Part shown: positions 59,343 to 64,000 of the stretch, in pieces
How the letters are laid out: every line of letters begins with the position of its first letter
How positions within the stretch are numbered: position 1 is the first letter of the stretch
Origin: Clitoria ternatea
Lineage: Eukaryota; Streptophyta; Magnoliopsida; Fabales; Fabaceae
Assembly: GCA_037962975.1 (NCBI GenBank)
Contig: CM075670.1
Span: 150,788,501-150,852,500, forward strand
DNA: 64,000 nucleotides
Reading direction: 5' to 3'
Translations under genes and position numbers: made by a program
The notes under the pieces: model-generated
The model's input: the letters and a program-made list of their open reading frames with translations, nothing else
Told to the model about the DNA's origin: nothing
Databases searched by the model: none

Positions 59343-61981
59343 TGTAACACCCTAATTTTTTTAATAAATAATAAATCCAGAAACAGGGAAAAATTTTTCA
59401 CAAAATCAACCACTGGTCAATCGGTATAGAGAAAAAAAAAGGGCAAGGGAAATAAAGAAGCATTCACACATATAGCAATCAGCGGGAGGAATAATGCTGG
59501 AACCGACCCATTCGGTTCAGCGAAACACACCAGCACCTGGGCGAAACATCACTAGTCGCTCAGGCGAGGCACGATCCGCTTAAGCGATGCCAACACAAAA
59601 GCCTTCTCAACACTCATTCGCTGGAGCGGATCCTTCATTCGCTGAAGCGAAAAGCCTCACACGATAAATTCATCACTCGGCATCGGGACATCCATACACT
59701 CGGTAACCGACTAAGTCCACTCGAAGGTTCATTCCTAAGTCCATTCGGAACTCCATAACTTAGCCATTCTAATTTTATCCATACGACCACACTTATACTT
59801 TACTTGGGAACTGAGGGTTATCCCACTCGGATTCCAGAACTCCTTCTCACTCGGAATATATCCTATTCAAACATCACTCGATGTAATCCAACCTTAACAC
59901 AATCGGGTCGCATTTCCTATCCATTATTCGGAGCACATTCACTCATTCACTCGGGAAATCCGATAGTTAAGTCCCACTCGGACTTATTCGAAACCCAACC
60001 ACTCGGGATACCAATCCTCACTCAGAATTTACATCTTTCACTCGGGTTACCGATGCCTTACACTTAAGATCCAACCCACTCTAAACCACCATTCGAACTC
60101 CTCTCTCAGAAGGGAATCACTCGAGGTTTTCACTCGGGAAATACCAACTCTTCCTCACTCGGGATTTCATACTTACTTTTACTCGGAACCACTCGACTTC
60201 ACACCCACCCATAAGCACACTAACCTCCTACGCTCATAAGACATACTCATACATTCCTCTTCACCGCTCAACATCACTTACAGTATAGAAGAACACACAA
60301 CATATACATATATAAACGAAAGCATTTATATAGTTACAAGAACTTCATCAAGACTTCTGTTACCCGAAGCTGTTCAAGTTTTAACGTAAGGACTAAAACC
60401 AAAACATGAGCCGGCCAAGGCTTAACAAAATGTTATACACAGTATATATACATATATACATATATACATGTAGATATATGTTCCAATAGCGCTCGGATTC
60501 ATTGTCCTGCACTCGGCCCCTCCTTCATCCTTCATTCCGAGAGATGTTCACTGAAAATGTAGCCACTGCAGGGGTAAGCTTTTACATGTAAAATGACAAT
60601 CAAGGACTCGGTATCAGTGTCAGTATGCACATTCACATCCATTCAATCGTGTCCAGATTAATTAAGGTTAGGCACGACAAAATAATATTTATGACATACA
60701 TACAACACACCCAGGTATCCCCCACACTCGAAAATCATTCATAACACTCCACACACGTTGTACGTACTACTCTAATCAACCTCATCTCTACATGCATGCC
60801 TGCGGATCCGACTCGAGTAATGACTTTCAGTTACAGTTTTCCCCTCTCCTGGCCCCTCGTCCTTCAGCTCTTCCCGCGTGGTACCGGCCTCCCATTGGCG
60901 TCTCGAGACTCTTCTCTAGCTCCTACGGCTACCACGAGCTCCTTCGGAATCTAGCCGAGGTCTGTAACTGGAAGTCATTCCCTCGGGGCTCTTGACCTTC
61001 CACGGGTCACCCCACTCTTACATATGCAGCTAAATGCATTTACCAGCAAGCGTCATCACACCACCGATACCTCCTTCATAACCATTAAGTAGGAACAGAT
61101 TCAATGCAGCCTTTATTCGCTTTATTATTTACACCAATATGTACAACCATCAGCAATCAAAGTAATAGCATCTGACAAATCAACTAACGAGCACACATTC
61201 ATATTCTCACAGTATTAACAAAGATAGAATCATGCATATCATTCGTCATTATCAATACTAACATACTACTTCACCACCATCTAGATTACAAGCATTTACT
61301 GTTTAACCACTATAAAACACACGGAATCCAGAATCTCTAATCATGCACAGGATCCAATCATCACACACATGCACATACACTCAAGCAGTACACTCATCCA
61401 GTACCGTTCGTGAACCATGCATTTGACATGCAAGCACCCCCTACCTACGAAAGGAACTTCAAGAGGCTTTTTCTGCTCTTCGACGTTGAATCTGACGCCC
61501 TTCTACTGATTCGTTCAGCCTTTCTTTACTCCGTCGTACTCTGCACTTGGTTCAGGGGGTGGAGTATTATTCTTCCTCTGCTTCAATGATCGTCCTTCAC
61601 CTGTCGGGGCTCTGACCTTCTTCCCGCAATGACGTCGTGACGAACAGAAACAGGGGAAAGGAAAGAAGATGGAGACGAAGAAGAAAAAGAGAGAATGGAG
61701 TAGTGGGAGAAGTTTTTGCACCCAAGGTGATACTGAGTATACACCTATATACGCATGCGAGGAGAAGGAGTGGGATGGGAAAGCGTGAGTCGCAGACCAC
61801 TCATACCTTCCGCCAATCATAGACAGCCACATCCCATCAATTAAGTCCAATTAACTTGTCATTAACTCTCAGGTTATATTGATTATGATTAACAACTAAT
61901 TCTTTACTTTACTTCCAATTCCTTATCATTTAATTTAATTTTTTTTTATTCGGTATCAAACTTCAGAACTGGGATGTTACA
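59343..61981 (-). repeat. 5' LTR of the minus-strand Tekay-type element (2,639 bp)
   Basis: It is paired with 52219-54595. It holds an additional segment (60294-60557) with an atatac-type microsatellite near 60440-60480. Rich in cactcgg in 59690-60200. Confidence 0.9.
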
Positions 61982-62329
61982 GTTTGAAAGTTGTTTTTGC
62001 TCCCACTTAGACTTGTCTTGACATAACTTGCATGGCTCAAGGCAGACTTTTTAATTGATAGACCCCTTCTTTCTTTTGTAACATGTACACTTTATGTTTG
62101 TATCCTAAAACACTTATTTGAAAAGGTTAGATAACACATGGGCACACTTTATTTAATTTAAATGCCTTGATGTGTGTTATTAATAAATCTTGGGGTTTGA
62201 TAAATGATAATCAGTAGTTTGAAATCTTTTACGAACCAGACTTGGTTCCAATAGATGTGCATTCATAATTCTTATCCGTTTCAATTTTTAATAGACTTAA
62301 TTTCTTTGAATGCAGTAAACAAATCTATT

Positions 62330-64000
62330 TTTACCTTGGGGTACTGGATTTGGATTTGGCTCCTAGAGAAAATAAACCCAGAGTTATTGTTGTTTTTAGC
62401 ACCGATGAAGAGAAAGTTCATCATCAAAAGTGGGAAAGTTCAAACAGATCATTTGATGTATATGTGAATGAGTATTGCTAATAATACTAAGTCTTCTTTT
62501 CCTACAACTGAATGTGCTAAAGAAATTATGAAGCTTGTGGAGTAACACTCTCAAACTACTAATAAGTCTTTTGTTGGGACACTAATGAGTACCTTAACCA
62601 ACATGAAATTTAATGGTTTTCATACTATGCATGAGCATGTCACTGAAATGATAAGCATTATAGAAAAACTTAAGTCATTAGGAATGAAGGTGGTTGAGAT
62701 TTTCCTTATGCAATTTTTATTGAATTCATTACTATCTGAGTATAGTCTTTTCCAATTGACTATAACACCATGGATAATAAATAGAATGTGTTTTAATTGC
62801 ATAGTGTGCTAGTTCAAGAAGTAAGCAGACTTAAGATTCAAGGAAATCATTACATCAATTATGTTAACCATCAAGGAGCTAGAAAGAAACTTGGCAAAAA
62901 ACATGACATGAAAGGAAATAAGCCTTTAAAGATCAATTAGGCATCATCTTCTCAAATCCAAAAGGATTGTCTAAAATGCAAGGCTTGGTTTGAAAAGAGA
63001 GGTAAGCCCCATGCTTATGTGTGTTTTGAATCAAATTTGGGTAAAGTTTCTTATAATACATGGTGGATTGATTCTAGATGTATTACTCATGTTTCTAATA
63101 TGATGTAGGGATTCCCTACGACCTGAACCATAAGGCCAAATGAAAAGTTTGTCTTCATAGGGAATAAAGTGAAAGTTCTAGTGAAAGCTATTGGGACTTA
63201 TCATTTAGTTCTTAACACTGGACATCATTTGGATTTATTTGAAACTCTTTATGTACCTAGTATTTCTAGAACCTTAGTTTATTTATCTAAACTTCATGTT
63301 GCTAGATACTTTTTTAGATTTGGTAAAAGATGTTTTAGCTTGTATAAGTATATGTAATTAATTTGTAGTGGTATATTATGTGATATATTATGCAAATTAA
63401 ATCTTGATAATATTTTTACTGAAACACTCATGACCTTTCATCATAATATTGGTACCAAAAGTAGTTTAGTTGGTGATCATTTTACTTACTTGTGGCATAA
63501 GCGGTTGGGACATATTTTCAAAGAAAGGATACAAAGATTAGTAAGTAATGAAATTCTTTCAAATTTAGATTTTGTTGATATTAATATATGTGTGGATTGT
63601 ATCAAGGGAAAACAAACAAAATACACAAAGAAATGAGCCACAAGAAGTAGTCAGCTTCTTGAAATTATACACACTAACATTTATGGATCTTTTGATGTTA
63701 ATTCTTTCAACAAAATAAAATACTTCATTACCTTCATTGATGATTATTCATATTATGGCTATGTCTATTTACTTTATGATAAATCTCAAGCTGTAAATGT
63801 ATTAGAAATTTATATAAATTAGGTTGAAAGATATTTAAATAAAAAGGTGAAAATTGTTAGATCTGGTAGGGGTGGTTAGTATTATGGAAGATATATTGAG
63901 AGCGGGCAACACCTTAGTTCATTCGCTAAATTCCTTGAAGCACATGGCATATATGCTCAATGCACAATGTCAGGTACACCACAACAAATGATGTCTTAGA
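62330..64000 (+). pseudogene. Ty1/Copia gag-protease-integrase, degenerate
   Basis: Gag (UBN2_2-like) from about 62347: LDLDLAPRENKPRV, then after a frameshift MSIANNTKSSFPTTECAKEIMKLVE, LMSTLTNMKFNGFHTMHEHVTEM, LKSLGMKVVEIFLMQFLLNSL. The zinc knuckle seems deleted (QKDCLKCKAWFEKRG). Protease: WWIDSRCITHVSNM (63062), with Arg in place of the usual Gly of DSG. YVPSISRTLVYLSKLHVARYFFRFG follows. GAG_pre-integrase: FTYLWHKRLGHIF (63480) to CVDCIKGKQTKYTKK. Integrase: ITFIDDYSYYGYVYLLYDKS (63730), then RSGRGG-stop-YYGRY (63860), where the catalytic Asp is Gly. The end runs off the window. Confidence 0.85.

Larger units (their letters stand above)
52219..61981 (-). mobile_element. Second Tekay-type chromovirus, minus strand, 9.8 kb
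   Basis: LTRs 59343-61981 (5') and 52219-54595 (3'), with PBS, gag-pol and a perfect TSD gtttg (52214-52218, 61982-61986). A 240-base LTR sample differs at about nine positions, so it is older than the plus-strand Tekay copy. Its protein wording is close to that copy but clearly a different family. Confidence 0.92.
50920..62230 (+). repeat. Probable Copia 5' LTR, split by the minus-strand Tekay element
   Basis: 50920-52213 has the look of a Copia LTR (gattcagagtcagacttagaagggggactgaataag near the start; later Ser/Cys-like T-rich transcribed stretches). The Tekay-type insertion lies at 52214-61986 and the sequence resumes to about 62230, ahead of a plus-strand Copia gag. LTR ends and PBS are not certain. 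Confidence 0.4.

Noticed and set aside
1..64000. tRNA, rRNA or host protein-coding genes
   Set aside because: I looked for cloverleaf-like and conserved rRNA blocks and for non-transposon proteins on both strands by eye. The only cellular-type gene found is the LOG-like ORF inside the Athila-type element.

Overview
The window looks like plant nuclear DNA: an AT-rich intergenic block made almost entirely of nested transposable elements, with no convincing host gene and no RNA gene that I could see. The family mix fits a dicot, and the style of several elements suggests a legume. The legume assignment is inference, because nothing here identifies a species.

Layout. 1-3291: a minus-strand Ty1/Copia (SIRE/Maximus-like) element, with gag at 261-1405, a PBS and a 1.8-kb LTR. 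It has cut into a plus-strand Ty3/Gypsy element of the Tat type (3292 to about 9200). That element keeps RNase H and integrase remnants, a 3' UTR array of about 60-bp repeats, an antisense accessory ORF and the start of a 3' LTR. About 9405-49798: an old minus-strand Ty3/Gypsy element, split by a solo LTR (9851-10862) and by a plus-strand Athila-type element (12924-48435). The Athila 3' LTR is split by a CACTA transposon (25135-47617), and the CACTA transposase gene is split by a young Tekay-type chromovirus (27845-40623) with two 4,011-bp LTRs. This gives four elements stacked inside one another. Target-site duplications support the inner levels: aggcg for Tekay, agt for CACTA, and a 4-of-5 match for Athila. 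49799-50900 is unassigned AT-rich sequence. About 50900-62230 is a probable Copia LTR split by a second, minus-strand Tekay-type element (52219-61981, TSD gtttg). 62330-64000 is a degenerate plus-strand Copia gag/protease/integrase.

Most interesting: the Athila-type element carries two uninterrupted ORFs of 177 codons each where such elements usually have an env-like gene. One (21551-22084) is an intronless, diverged homologue of LONELY GUY (LOG), the cytokinin-activating phosphoribohydrolase. The other (20706-21239) has a basic stretch followed by a Cys-rich motif, an architecture like that of small nucleic-acid-binding proteins of plant RNA viruses (tentative). The gag-pol of the same copy carries about twenty stop codons. 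This may be a retrotransposon that picked up a hormone-activation gene.

Other notable points: dense CCGAGT(G/C) motifs and about 185-bp repeats in Tekay LTRs; telomere-repeat filler at a deletion junction inside a reverse transcriptase; loss of the catalytic Cys in the CACTA Ulp1-like protease; fourteen TAATCGATTA-type palindromes in the SIRE-like LTR.
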